The notes: generated by a model not told the origin, from the letters alone. A DNA stretch of 61,840 nucleotides from Lachnospiraceae bacterium (GCA_017550535.1 JAFZOS010000004.1:1-61840); one strand, 5' to 3'; numbered from the stretch's first letter, positions 25,597 through 34,368 are shown. Program-made: numbers and translations.

Positions 25597-28500
25597 ATGA
25601 TCAATAATCTCAGGCCGCTTGAGTTCGGCCATCTTATGCGTTGGATATTAAATGAGCAGAAAAAGTCGGGCTCGATATTCGGCGTGCGTGATTTTTACCA
25701 GGCAAATCCGTTTAAGACTCTCAATGTATTTGATGAAAAACTGGAGACTCCGTTCGGGCCGGCGTCGGGGCCGCATACCCAGTATGCGCAGAGCCTGATC
25801 GCGGCTTATGTGGCAGGCTGCCGTTTTTTTGAACTTCGTACGGTTTGCCCGAGGGAGCTTAAGCAGGATCCCGAGATCGCGGCGGACAGCGAAGGATATA
25901 ATGTTGAGGGCGCGGTAAACCTTACGATCCGGCAGTCTTTTGACGAATATGTCAAGGCATGGATCGCGATAAAGGTTTTGAGCGTTGAGTACGAGATGGG
26001 CGGCATGGACGGCTTTGTATTCAATGAATCCGCGGGATATACTCTCAGCGATTATAAGTCGCCTGCGATGACGGAATTTTTGAACAACATGCGGGATGCT
26101 TCCGATACGCCCATATTTAAGGAATGCATCGCCTTTCTTAAAGATAATATAGATCTGTTCCAGAACCTTACACTTGAAGATATAGATGACATATCGCCAA
26201 AGATAAGCACTTCGGTATCGGTGTGCACACCTTTTGACTGTCCCTTGAGTGAGATCGAAAGCATCGCAAAATACCTTATGATCGACTGCGGATTGAACAT
26301 AGGCATCAGGCTTGACACGACTCTGCTCGGTTACGATTACTGCCGTTCGACGCTTGATTCCATGGGGTATTTTGATATCGAGATAAATAAGGATGTCATA
26401 GCAAAATGCGTAAGGTACCATGATATGATACCGCTCATCAACAGGCTTTTGGGCATCGCCAACAAGGAGGGCAGGCTGTTCGGTGTTAAGATAACCGGAG
26501 TGTTCCCCGTTGTTGATAAGGGAGACCGTTCACGTTCGCTTAAGCTGTCGGGGAAGGCACTTTTCCCGCTTTCGGTGGCACTTGCCGCACGTTTAAGCGA
26601 TGATTTTGAGGGCAGGTTAAGGATAGGATTCTCGGGCGGCGCGGATGCCAATAACGTTGAGGATATTTTCGAGGCAGGCGTATGGCCCATAACGATGAAC
26701 ACGACTATATTAAAGCCGGGTGGTTTTAACCGCTTCAAGCAGTTCTCGTATACATTCAATGAATGGTCGTACAACGAATACTACGGAACACAGACAGGAC
26801 TCCTTAAGCGTATGGCGGAGCGCGTGCGCCTTAACAACCATTACACCAAGCCGCTTAAATCGGATGTTCCCACGAAGCGCAAGGGCAGGATACCCAAGAC
26901 AAACTGCTTCATCGCACCCTGTGTTGACGGCTGTCCGATAGGCCAGGACATCACAACGTGCTTAAGCTTTATCGATGAGGAAAACTATATCGAAGCGCTG
27001 CGAGTTATGCTTGAAAAGAACCCGCTTCCTTTTACTACGGGTTCGATCTGTACGCATGAGTGTATGACCAACTGCACCAGGATATATTATGAAAAGTCCG
27101 TCAAGATACGTGAGGCCAACCTTATAGCCGCACAGAACGGATACGAAACGGTGATCGGCGAGCTGCGTCCGAAGGTTCCCGTGGGAAGGAGCTTAAAGAT
27201 CGCGATCGTGGGCGGAGGCCCCGCAGGAATGGCTGCCGCATTTTTCCTTGCTCATGAGGGGCACAGGGTAACGATGTTCTGTGCAAGGGAGCATTTGGGC
27301 GGCGTTGCGAGGCATCTTATCCCCGATTTCCGTATGCCGATCGACCGGTCGGAAAAGGATGCATCATTCTTAAAGGCACTGAATGTTGAAGTCCGTTCGG
27401 GAGTACTTGTTAAGAACCTAAGTGAGATACAGGGTTATGACAAGACGATCCTTGCGATCGGAGCGCCATGTGCTTATGACCTTGATATACCCGGGATAAA
27501 TGTTGTTTCCGCGATCTCCTTCCTTGAGGATTACAAGGAGCGAAAGGGAAGGCCGGATCTTGGAAAGAACGTTGCGGTGATAGGCGGAAACGATACCGCG
27601 GTCGATGCGGCAAGGGCAGCAAAGAGGATAAAAGGCGTCGAGAACGTTTACATAATATACAGGCGCAACCGCCGTTTCATGAAAGCAAACGATGAGGAAC
27701 TGCAGACTGCGATCACCGAGGGTATAGAGCTGATGGAACTCATGAATCCCTTTGAGTATGTAGACGGGTATCTTAAGTGCCACATCACGGAGCTTAAGGA
27801 ACCGGGCGATGACGGAAGGCTTATGCCATATGATACGGATGAGGTGATGGCTGTTCCCGCGGATACGGTGATAGCGGCGATCGGTGTTCATGTTGATTCT
27901 GATTTTTACAGGAACAACGGCATTAATGTGGGTGATAACGGACTGCCTGTCGTTGATCCGGATACATATGAAAGCAATATACCGAATGTTTTCATCGCAG
28001 GTGACGGCCGTGTCGGCTCGGCTTCTGTCGTGGAAGCCATAGCAGATGCGCGTAAGGTTGCCGATGCTATCCTTAAGGAATTTGAGAACATGGTGCCTGA
28101 AGATAACGGCGAATACCATACACCGGACGGTTACGTTCTTCCGGGATTTGCAAATACGAGGACGGCACCTGCGAAACGGGTACCAAGCCGCAGGAGTGCA
28201 GATAACAAGTTAAGCGGCCTGTACGCAAAGAAGGGTATCCTGCGTGAGCCGCATTACAGGAATGACGGCGGGCGCTGCCTTGACTGCTCGCGCCTTTGCG
28301 AGAACTGTATAGACGTGTGTCCGAACCGTGCAAATGTTGAGATCAAGGTTCCGGGCAATCCGACGCCCCAGGTGCTCCATATCGACAGGCTGTGCAACGA
28401 ATGCGGCAACTGTGATACGTTCTGTCCTTATGAGGGCGCTCCGTATAAGGAGAAATTCACGCTTTTCGATACGATCGAGGATTTTGAAGCCGGAACGAAC

Positions 28501-28731
28501 GAGGGACTTGTGTTCACACACGACGGCTCCGCTTTCACGATACGCTTAAAGAAAAAGAAAAGGAAAAGATACGGGGATAACATGATGGGAGAATCACTCC
28601 CCGCGCAGGAAGAGGAAATTCAGGTGTTCCGTGTAAGCCGCATAGAAGCTGCCGAATTCAACGGCATCAGCACGGACCTTTGCAACCTGATAGCAACTAT
28701 CTATCAAGATTATCGTTACCTGATAATTTAG
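25597..28731 (+). CDS. ygfK: YgfK-type FAD/Fe-S oxidoreductase (putative selenate reductase subunit family)
   Basis: 1044 residues, close to the family length. Residues 1-400 are a TIM-barrel, dihydroorotate-dehydrogenase-like domain (TPFGPASGPHTQYAQSLIAA; FSGGADANNVEDIFEAG). Then comes a glutamate-synthase-like cluster region (CVDGCPIGQDITTC near 441; ICTHECMTNC near 481), an FAD domain (GGGPAGMAA near 537) and an NAD(P) site (GGNDTAVDAARA near 662). Two C-terminal 4Fe-4S motifs follow (CLDCSRLCENCIDVCP, CNECGNCDTFCP near 893 and 934). The E. coli homologue sits among purine and molybdo-hydroxylase genes. None of those are nearby here, so the physiological partner is open. GGGGG is spaced 7 nt from the ATG. 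Confidence 0.88.
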   Translation: MINNLRPLEFGHLMRWILNEQKKSGSIFGVRDFYQANPFKTLNVFDEKLETPFGPASGPHTQYAQSLIAAYVAGCRFFELRTVCPRELKQDPEIAADSEGYNVEGAVNLTIRQSFDEYVKAWIAIKVLSVEYEMGGMDGFVFNESAGYTLSDYKSPAMTEFLNNMRDASDTPIFKECIAFLKDNIDLFQNLTLEDIDDISPKISTSVSVCTPFDCPLSEIESIAKYLMIDCGLNIGIRLDTTLLGYDYCRSTLDSMGYFDIEINKDVIAKCVRYHDMIPLINRLLGIANKEGRLFGVKITGVFPVVDKGDRSRSLKLSGKALFPLSVALAARLSDDFEGRLRIGFSGGADANNVEDIFEAGVWPITMNTTILKPGGFNRFKQFSYTFNEWSYNEYYGTQTGLLKRMAERVRLNNHYTKPLKSDVPTKRKGRIPKTNCFIAPCVDGCPIGQDITTCLSFIDEENYIEALRVMLEKNPLPFTTGSICTHECMTNCTRIYYEKSVKIREANLIAAQNGYETVIGELRPKVPVGRSLKIAIVGGGPAGMAAAFFLAHEGHRVTMFCAREHLGGVARHLIPDFRMPIDRSEKDASFLKALNVEVRSGVLVKNLSEIQGYDKTILAIGAPCAYDLDIPGINVVSAISFLEDYKERKGRPDLGKNVAVIGGNDTAVDAARAAKRIKGVENVYIIYRRNRRFMKANDEELQTAITEGIELMELMNPFEYVDGYLKCHITELKEPGDDGRLMPYDTDEVMAVPADTVIAAIGVHVDSDFYRNNGINVGDNGLPVVDPDTYESNIPNVFIAGDGRVGSASVVEAIADARKVADAILKEFENMVPEDNGEYHTPDGYVLPGFANTRTAPAKRVPSRRSADNKLSGLYAKKGILREPHYRNDGGRCLDCSRLCENCIDVCPNRANVEIKVPGNPTPQVLHIDRLCNECGNCDTFCPYEGAPYKEKFTLFDTIEDFEAGTNEGLVFTHDGSAFTIRLKKKKRKRYGDNMMGESLPAQEEEIQVFRVSRIEAAEFNGISTDLCNLIATIYQDYRYLII

Positions 28732-28800
28732 CAGACACGGGGACGGTTCTTCCGTCTGGTCTTTGCAAAAACCAGACGGAAGAACCGTCCCCGTGTCTGC
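28731..28800. repeat. REP-like nested palindrome, copy B (convergent gene junction)
   Basis: Perfect 30-bp arms (28731-28760 and 28771-28800) around a 10-nt loop. The arm contains GGGGACGGTTCTTCC and is bounded by CAGAC outside and GTCTG inside. It begins at the last base of the ygfK stop codon and ends 2 bp before the convergent lipoprotein gene, where it can serve as a two-way terminator. Confidence 0.93.
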
Positions 28801-28801
28801 T

Positions 28802-29593
28802 TTAGTAACTCAACGTGAATCCAGCGATAAAATAACTCCCCGTCACGAACCATGAAGCGCCGACCTGCTTATAATCATCGTTAAGCAGGATATTGCGGGC
28901 TTCCCTTATTTCCATGAGCCCTTCAACGACAAGGTTCGGTGTATAAGTGTATTCGGCATAGGTGGGACTTGGATTTGTCCACGTTCCCTTTGAAGAATCC
29001 CATTTAGGGGTTACCGAATTCCTTGAAGGAATGATAAAATATTCGTTTTTGATATAGCCCTGAGGACTTACGCTTTCAAAGGAACGTCCGTCGGGGCGTT
29101 GTTTATATACGGGATAAACGGCATATTCACGTGCACGTACATCGGCGGCAACGCACATGCTGTAGTTTTTCGACAGCGTACCGACACCGAAATTGGTCCT
29201 CCGTGCGTTTAACTCCTTTATCAGCTGATCGCACATATCGTTGTCACAGTACCCCATGATGGGTTCGAGGGGATCCTCGACATCAAAGAACTGCGGCGGG
29301 GCTTCATCGGGATCGGCGGGATCAAATTGCGGTGAAGAATACGCGGGATCCGGAGTGACCGATTCGCCCGTCTGAGAGTCATCGGTTATCTCATACGGAC
29401 TCCTTATGAAATTGATCACCCTGCCGTTTCCGGCTGTACCGCTTACGGAAATCGTGTTATTCTCAGGTGCCTGCTGTGTGCCTGTGTCGGCTTCGGCAGC
29501 CTCCCCGGCATCGGCACCTGCATTCCTGTTGCATCCCGTCATCACGAGGGATATCGTGAGCAGGATGATTGTAAACATTCCCCTTTTTCTCAT
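28802..29593 (-). CDS. CAP/SCP-domain lipoprotein
   Basis: 263 residues from the ATG at 29593, preceded by GGTGGAGAG at suitable spacing; an ATG 21 bp further upstream is rejected. A lipoprotein signal (MRKRGMFTIILLTISLVMTG then Cys) gives membrane attachment by lipidation. An Ala/Glu/Pro-rich linker follows. From about residue 125 the sequence fits a CAP domain: CDQLIKELNARRTNFGVG, the central ADVRAREYAVYPVYKQRPDG, and near the end EARNILLNDDYKQVGASWF. These correspond to the RAKEL, RPDG and 'RxxILxxxxxxxGxG' parts of bacterial SCP proteins. The function of these proteins in bacteria is mostly unknown. Confidence 0.75.
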   Translation of the reverse strand: MRKRGMFTIILLTISLVMTGCNRNAGADAGEAAEADTGTQQAPENNTISVSGTAGNGRVINFIRSPYEITDDSQTGESVTPDPAYSSPQFDPADPDEAPPQFFDVEDPLEPIMGYCDNDMCDQLIKELNARRTNFGVGTLSKNYSMCVAADVRAREYAVYPVYKQRPDGRSFESVSPQGYIKNEYFIIPSRNSVTPKWDSSKGTWTNPSPTYAEYTYTPNLVVEGLMEIREARNILLNDDYKQVGASWFVTGSYFIAGFTLSY

Positions 29594-29610
29594 TTTCTCT
29601 CCACCGATCA

Positions 29611-30771
29611 TCACATTCTTGAATAGAAAAAAGCAGCTATCTTAAATATCGGATTCTCAAACCTTCGCTTTACCGCCTTTAATGAACTCCTTATCGGGAT
29701 CCCCTGAGGACAATGCTGCTCGCATCGGCCGCATTCTTTGCACAGTGACGCCATGCTCTTTTGATTCTTAAGGGCAGTGCACATTAAGTACTCCCTGATC
29801 CCCACGATATAACTGTCGGAGTAAGATGTGTTAAGGCAGTAAAACGATCCCGGTATGTCCACACCGAACGGACACGGCATGCAGTAGCCGCAGCCCGTGC
29901 ACGGGACCTTGACTTTATTTATTATCGCCTTTTTGGCTTTTTCTATCGTTTTAAAGTCATCCGGGCCAAAGTCACCCGGCTTTACATCCGATGCGATCCG
30001 TATGTTTTCCTCAAGCATCTGCATCGAGTTCATGCCTGAGAGTACAACCGATACCGCGGGCTGATCCCACAGCCATCTTAAGCCCCATTCGGCGGGAGAA
30101 TAGCTGTGTTCCGATTTGTTAAATGCTTCTGTCGCTTCCTTTGGCAGGTTGTTTACCAGACGACCTCCGCGAAGCGGTTCCATTATTATAACGGGAATGC
30201 CCTTTTCGTATGCCGCTTCAACGCCCTTCCTGCCTGCCTGTGAGAATTCATCGAGATAATTGTACTGGACCTGACAGAAATCCCAGTCATATGCATTCAG
30301 CAGCTCAATGAAAAGCGGTGTGCTGCCGTGGAAGGAGAATCCAAGCTTACGGATCCTGCCATCGGCCTTAAGCCTGTTAAGCCAATCGAGTGCACCGCGT
30401 TCAATAAGAGCGTTCCAGGTCTTTAAGTCGGGTAGCATATGCATGAGATAGTAATCCACATGATCCGTACGGAGGCGCTTAAGCTGCTCGTCGAAGTTTT
30501 TATGCATCTCGGCAACATCTTTCATCATGTAGTGCGGCAGTTTGGTCGCGATATTTACCTTATCGCGGAAGCCGCATTTTTCCATGACGCGCCCGAATGC
30601 ATCCTCGATACCGGAATAAGTATATGCCATATCGAAGTAGTTTATTCCGTTATCTATAGCATACAAAAGCTCACGCTCTATTTCCTCAAAATCAAAGGAA
30701 TTCCCCTTTTTGGGAAAGCGCATGCACCCGAACCCCAATATCGACAAGTTGTCATCTGTTCTGAAATTCAT
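29611..30771 (-). CDS. Aldo/keto reductase with C-terminal 4Fe-4S clusters
   Basis: 386 residues; AAGGAGAT precedes the ATG. Residues 1-270 form an aldo/keto reductase barrel: LGFGCMRFP, the catalytic Tyr in NYFDMAYTYSG, Lys in IATKLP and His in YYLMHML. After about residue 290 there are two ferredoxin-like motifs (CTGCGYCMPCP and CKECGRCEQHCP). This architecture is common in anaerobes. The clusters suggest electron exchange with ferredoxin or a flavin rather than simple NADPH chemistry. The substrate is unknown. The lipoprotein gene follows 17 bp downstream on the same strand. Confidence 0.88.
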   Translation of the reverse strand: MNFRTDDNLSILGFGCMRFPKKGNSFDFEEIERELLYAIDNGINYFDMAYTYSGIEDAFGRVMEKCGFRDKVNIATKLPHYMMKDVAEMHKNFDEQLKRLRTDHVDYYLMHMLPDLKTWNALIERGALDWLNRLKADGRIRKLGFSFHGSTPLFIELLNAYDWDFCQVQYNYLDEFSQAGRKGVEAAYEKGIPVIIMEPLRGGRLVNNLPKEATEAFNKSEHSYSPAEWGLRWLWDQPAVSVVLSGMNSMQMLEENIRIASDVKPGDFGPDDFKTIEKAKKAIINKVKVPCTGCGYCMPCPFGVDIPGSFYCLNTSYSDSYIVGIREYLMCTALKNQKSMASLCKECGRCEQHCPQGIPIRSSLKAVKRRFENPIFKIAAFFYSRM

Positions 30772-30785
30772 GTATTATCTCCTTG

Positions 30786-30848
30786 GGACATGGGGACGGT
30801 TCTTCCGTCTCGCGTTTTTTGCAAGACGGAAGAACCGTCCCCGTGTCC
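30786..30848. repeat. REP-like nested palindrome, copy C
   Basis: 25-bp arms (30786-30810 and 30824-30848) with one mismatch and a 13-nt loop containing TTTTTT. It lies between two minus-strand genes, the decapeptide-repeat protein and the aldo/keto reductase. The arm begins GGACATGGGG and ends CCGTCT, so its outer and inner ends match less well than in the other copies. Confidence 0.9.
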
Positions 30849-30856
30849 TGGTTTAT

Positions 30857-31402
30857 TTACCTGGGATAAGGAGCCTGTCCGTGGTAATATGCGCTGTAAG
30901 CAGCAACATTTGCCAGGTCAACCGCATATGCGCCGTTTGTCGCGAGCACCGCGTTGTAAGCCGCCTGGTTCACAAGGTGCGAGTTGTATATCGCCTGATT
31001 GTTGAGTGCCGTTGCATAGATCGATTTGTTGGCATAAAGCGCTGCGTATACAGGCTCGTTTATTACGGTTGATACGTAAGTGGAAGTTACCGGGAAAGAA
31101 GATGACTGTGTCAGCTGATAGGATACCAGTGAATTCAGCTGAGCCAGCTTCACGGATGCATTGGTGAGAGCGGTTTCGGCCGCAGATATGTCACTTGCGG
31201 GAGCCCCGTCCCTTTTGAGCTGTTCAAGATAGTTGTATTTATCCGCAAAATCCTTCTCATATGCCGGTACGTTATAAAATGAGCGAAGCATCTCGGCATG
31301 AGCCCCTGCAGACAGACTGTTGTATGCGGCCTTAACTTCCTTTGCAGGCGCAAAAACAGTTGCGATGGCGACCGCAAATAGTGCAATGATAAGCTTTTTC
31401 AT
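30857..31402 (-). CDS. Small secreted protein with six C-terminal decapeptide repeats
   Basis: 181 residues. Signal peptide MKKLIIALFAVAIATVFAPA with likely cleavage after EVKA. The middle section (about 27-100) is predicted helical. The C-terminus consists of six consecutive 10-residue units: NEPVYAALYA, NKSIYATALN, NQAIYNSHLV, NQAAYNAVLA, TNGAYAVDLA and NVAAYSAYYH, with Tyr always at position 5 and usually Asn at position 1. No family is recognised. A GGAGAG ribosome site is present. There is no membrane anchor or sorting motif, so it is presumably released or wall-associated. Confidence 0.75.
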   Translation of the reverse strand: MKKLIIALFAVAIATVFAPAKEVKAAYNSLSAGAHAEMLRSFYNVPAYEKDFADKYNYLEQLKRDGAPASDISAAETALTNASVKLAQLNSLVSYQLTQSSSFPVTSTYVSTVINEPVYAALYANKSIYATALNNQAIYNSHLVNQAAYNAVLATNGAYAVDLANVAAYSAYYHGQAPYPR

Positions 31403-31537
31403 CTTTATACTCTCCTTCGTATTGATAATATTATCCTGAAGGGCATACTACACCCTTGGCCTGTTTACATAATTTATCGGCACAATTATATCATGAGTTT
31501 AGCCTTAATTCACTAAAATTCGCATTTTTGTTTGCGA

Positions 31538-31566
31538 TTGACCGCAAATTGTATTTACGGTATAAT
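31538..31566 (+). promoter_or_regulatory. Promoter predicting a leaderless mRNA
   Basis: TTGACC (31538-31543), 17-bp spacer, perfect TATAAT (31561-31566). The expected start at 31572-31574 coincides with the ATG at 31574. No Shine-Dalgarno sequence lies between the -10 box and the ATG. Confidence 0.75.
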
Positions 31567-31573
31567 TTTCTGT

Positions 31574-32929
31574 ATGAAAAAGAGGATGATATGTGCGATC
31601 CTTGTGATGTCCCTTATCGTGGCCGGAGTGCATTTAAGCCCCAGGGCCGATGTTACGGATCTGCTTTCGGACAACACGGATATGCTTGAACTTAATATGG
31701 ATGATATGGGAAATGACGATGAGGACCTTGATTCTCAGGACGATGTCCTTGAATTATCGGATGATGATGAGGATGGCCCGATCGACCTTGGCGGCAGCAT
31801 GAGTGTTGATGTTACAGGGGATCTTGACGGATTGTCCGATGAATTTCTTGATGATGAGGAAGTCATTGAGGAGATAGTTCCCGACGAACCGGATAATGTC
31901 GTTGATACCGGGGAGGATGATTATTACGAGATCCCGAAGGAATATGTGTATGACGACAGGCCGTTTGATGCTTCTTATATAACGGGTGAAGGTGTGGACC
32001 GTATCCGCAAGGTCATTGTGGCATATGCGAATTCGCTCGGCGGAACCTTCTACAGTCCGTATTACAAGGGCGGCCAGGCTGTCAGCATACAGTGCTGCGC
32101 CTATGTAAATCAGGTTTGGAAGCACGTATTCGGCAAGGATATCTATGATCAGGGTGTCATGACGACGACAAGCCACGAAGGCGAAACGATATACGGGTTC
32201 CTTGAGCGCACGGGCGCCAGGGCGGGCGACATCCTGTATGTGCGTTACTGGAAGGTTAAGAAAAACGATTGGTCATCGCATTTTATGATCCTGCTTGACT
32301 ATGATAAGACAGGTGTGTACGTTACCGATGGTTACGAGACCGACGACGGCAGGTTCGTAGTATGGCGTATCGATAAAAAAGCTGTTTATGCAGAATCAAA
32401 CTTCTTTAAGATAACGGGAAGCGATAAGCAAAAACCCGGCAGTAAGCACTGGACCGGCAAAAACGGAAGCTTCTTCAAGCTGTACCGCATGAGGCAGGAG
32501 GAATGGTGCAACGTGGCAAACTCAAGCTACGATGAGTATGCTTCCGATCCCATGGTGCGCTCGGTTATGACTCGGACTAATCTTGCCGAGGGAACGTATA
32601 CGGTAAATGCAGTTATATATTCGAGCAATGGTCTTGACAGGGTGCAGTTCCCTGTTTGGACGGCCGCTGACGGCCAGGATGACCTTGCGGCAAATTATGA
32701 GACAGACGAAACGTTATCCGGTGAGATCGAGGAACTGGATGACGACCTGTATTCAGTGACTCATACGGTCAATATTTCCGATCATAACAATGAGATCGGG
32801 AATTACATGGGCGAAATGTATATGTATGACAACATGGGAGTCCTTATGACATACCGTCTTGATGCCGTTAACATGGACGGCGCCGCCGGCGGTGTGTGCG
32901 TAGATTTCATTCCCTGGAGCCTGGAGTAG
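31574..32929 (+). CDS. Secreted Cys/His hydrolase-like protein with GBS_Bsp-like domain
   Basis: 451 residues from the ATG at 31574. Signal sequence MKKRMICAILVMSLIVAGVH, then a strongly acidic Asp/Glu-rich stretch (about 30-125). Residues about 135-300 resemble an NlpC/P60- or CHAP-type papain-like fold: Cys in SIQCCAYVNQVW, His in SSHFMILLDY, and VTDG further on. Such enzymes cut peptide bonds in peptidoglycan. The C-terminal 120 residues match the GBS_Bsp-like repeat pattern (VQFPVWTAADGQDDL ... ISDHNNEIGNYMGEMYMYD), often found in secreted wall hydrolases. The exact catalytic partner of the Cys was not aligned and activity is inferred. The following small gene begins 2 bp after the stop. 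Confidence 0.7.
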   Translation: MKKRMICAILVMSLIVAGVHLSPRADVTDLLSDNTDMLELNMDDMGNDDEDLDSQDDVLELSDDDEDGPIDLGGSMSVDVTGDLDGLSDEFLDDEEVIEEIVPDEPDNVVDTGEDDYYEIPKEYVYDDRPFDASYITGEGVDRIRKVIVAYANSLGGTFYSPYYKGGQAVSIQCCAYVNQVWKHVFGKDIYDQGVMTTTSHEGETIYGFLERTGARAGDILYVRYWKVKKNDWSSHFMILLDYDKTGVYVTDGYETDDGRFVVWRIDKKAVYAESNFFKITGSDKQKPGSKHWTGKNGSFFKLYRMRQEEWCNVANSSYDEYASDPMVRSVMTRTNLAEGTYTVNAVIYSSNGLDRVQFPVWTAADGQDDLAANYETDETLSGEIEELDDDLYSVTHTVNISDHNNEIGNYMGEMYMYDNMGVLMTYRLDAVNMDGAAGGVCVDFIPWSLE

Positions 32930-32931
32930 AT

Positions 32932-33387
32932 ATGAGTACTATGGTGAATAAATCAGACACGGGGACGGTTCTTCCGTCTGGTTTTGCTGGACAAAACCAG
33001 ACGGAAGAACCGTCCCCGTGTCTGATTTTTGCGAAAGAACTGTGCAAATACGCGGGAAAAGACGATGAATTCCTTAATGCATTTTTAAAAAAGCTAAATG
33101 ATTCTCCCGCCCTTTTAAAGGAATTTTCTTATTACCTTGACCATCAGGACTTCCTGTGTGAAATGAACATTCAGGGCATCACGATCCCCGATATCCTTGT
33201 GTGGCAGGTCGATAAGTTCAAGGCGGGTATCGACGAAGGGCGTTTCGAGCTTAAGTATAACGCCGATGCGATGCTGCTCATGGCCTTTGATACCATGTAC
33301 GATGTGGAACGGGATCCGTCTAAATATCTTGAAAATTTCCGCACTGTCACGGGCTCGGATTACGAGGACAAGATCAAGGGCTATTAG
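32932..33387 (+). CDS. Small conserved-looking protein with a REP-like element in its N-terminal codons
   Basis: 151 residues from the ATG at 32932, where GGAG from the end of the previous gene serves as ribosome site. Codons 7-32 are the 77-bp palindrome copy D, read as DTGTVLPSGFAGQNQTEEPS. The body (AKELCKYAGKDDEFLNAFLK onward) is an acidic, mainly helical globular protein ending DYEDKIKGY, with no recognised family or signal peptide. No ATG lies between the repeat and residue about 77, so the repeat is either translated or the gene is impaired. Confidence 0.6.
   Translation: MSTMVNKSDTGTVLPSGFAGQNQTEEPSPCLIFAKELCKYAGKDDEFLNAFLKKLNDSPALLKEFSYYLDHQDFLCEMNIQGITIPDILVWQVDKFKAGIDEGRFELKYNADAMLLMAFDTMYDVERDPSKYLENFRTVTGSDYEDKIKGY
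32951..33027. repeat. REP-like nested palindrome, copy D (inside a coding sequence)
   Basis: Perfect 35-bp arms (32951-32985 and 32993-33027), the longest in the window, with a 7-nt loop. The outer CAGAC and inner GTCTG words match copy B. The element is read in frame in the N-terminal part of the 32932-33387 gene. Confidence 0.93.
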
Positions 33388-33433
33388 GAGGTCATAAATC
33401 CCACATCAAACACTATATATCGCCCCAAATCTC

Positions 33434-33462
33434 TTGCGCCATACCACATAATGTGTTACTAT
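33434..33462 (+). promoter_or_regulatory. Promoter of the Mrp antiporter operon
   Basis: TTGCGC (33434-33439), 17-bp spacer, TACTAT (33457-33462). Predicted start near 33469, and GAGGT at 33472-33476 precedes the mrpE ATG at 33484. No other promoter is obvious before 50107. Confidence 0.55.
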
Positions 33463-33483
33463 TATCGGGTATGAGGTGCAGGC

Positions 33484-33957
33484 ATGTACGCAGCGTTATT
33501 TGCTTTATGGATAATTTTTAACGGAAGGTTTACGCCGGAGGTGGCTGTTATCGGTCTCATCGTTTCGGCTGTGATCTTCCTATTTATTTGTCGTTTTATG
33601 GATTACAGCATCCGCAAGGAGAAGATGTTTTACATCCTTATCCCGTGGATGCTTAAGTATTTTATGATCCTTTTGGCCGAGATAGTTAAGGCAAATATCA
33701 AAACGGCCTCGATCATCTTAAATCCAAAGATGGTTCCGGAGCCCAAGATAGTGACTTTCAAGCCCGATATCAGGTACGGCTTTTTAAAGGTCGTGCTGGC
33801 CAATTCGATAACGCTGACTCCCGGTACCATAACGATAAACGTTGAGGACGGGTTGTATACGGTACACTGCCTTGACATGGAGCTTGCCAGCGATATAGGC
33901 GATTCTGTGTTCGTACGCGAGATATTAAAGGCCCAGGACAGGCTTGACCGGGTATAG
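33484..33957 (+). CDS. mrpE: Mrp Na+/H+ antiporter subunit E
   Basis: 157 residues with membrane helices near the N-terminus (ALFALWIIFNGRFTPEVAVI; AVIFLFICRF; IPWMLKYFMILLAEIVKANI) and a cytosolic C-terminal part. The segment LANSITLTPGTITINVEDGL is the MNHE family signature. First gene of the antiporter operon, which exchanges Na+ (or K+) for H+ across the membrane. In Bacillus the order is A-B-C-D-E-F-G; here E comes first. Confidence 0.92.
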   Translation: MYAALFALWIIFNGRFTPEVAVIGLIVSAVIFLFICRFMDYSIRKEKMFYILIPWMLKYFMILLAEIVKANIKTASIILNPKMVPEPKIVTFKPDIRYGFLKVVLANSITLTPGTITINVEDGLYTVHCLDMELASDIGDSVFVREILKAQDRLDRV

Positions 33958-33974
33958 GAAATAAGGAGGAACTC

Positions 33975-34352
33975 ATGGCCGTAACCGAAACGGCAGCAGG
34001 AGCACTGCTGCTTGGGATAATGGTGATATATGCGATTCTTGTCGTGCTGGCGCTCGTAAGGGCCGTATCCGGTCCGAGGGTTGCCGACCGCCTCATGGCG
34101 ATAAACATGGTCGGCACGATAGGCATCTTTCTTATGGCAGTGACGGCGGTAAAGTTAGGTGAGGATTATCTCCTTGACATCTGCATCATCTACGCGATGA
34201 TCAGCTTTCTGTCAGTCTCGATCCTTACCAAGGTGTACATGGGAGTCCATGAAGAAAACATGCTTAAGCGGAAGAAGATCGAGATGCAGCGTAAGGAAAC
34301 GGAGGAGTCCGGCGACAGCTCGGAATGGGATGAACTGTTAAGGGGACTTTGA
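33975..34352 (+). CDS. mrpF: Mrp antiporter subunit F
   Basis: 125 residues, three membrane helices. Family signature VRAVSGPRVADRLMAINMVG near residues 27-46. The final 30 residues are charged and cytosolic, longer than in minimal MrpF proteins. AAGGAGGA precedes the start; 17 bp after mrpE. Confidence 0.9.
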   Translation: MAVTETAAGALLLGIMVIYAILVVLALVRAVSGPRVADRLMAINMVGTIGIFLMAVTAVKLGEDYLLDICIIYAMISFLSVSILTKVYMGVHEENMLKRKKIEMQRKETEESGDSSEWDELLRGL

Positions 34353-34368
34353 TAAGCGGAGGTAAGTC

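Noticed and set aside
25648-28119. Minus-strand open frames of 257 and 233 codons
   Set aside because: Lie wholly within ygfK, which has domain support along its length.
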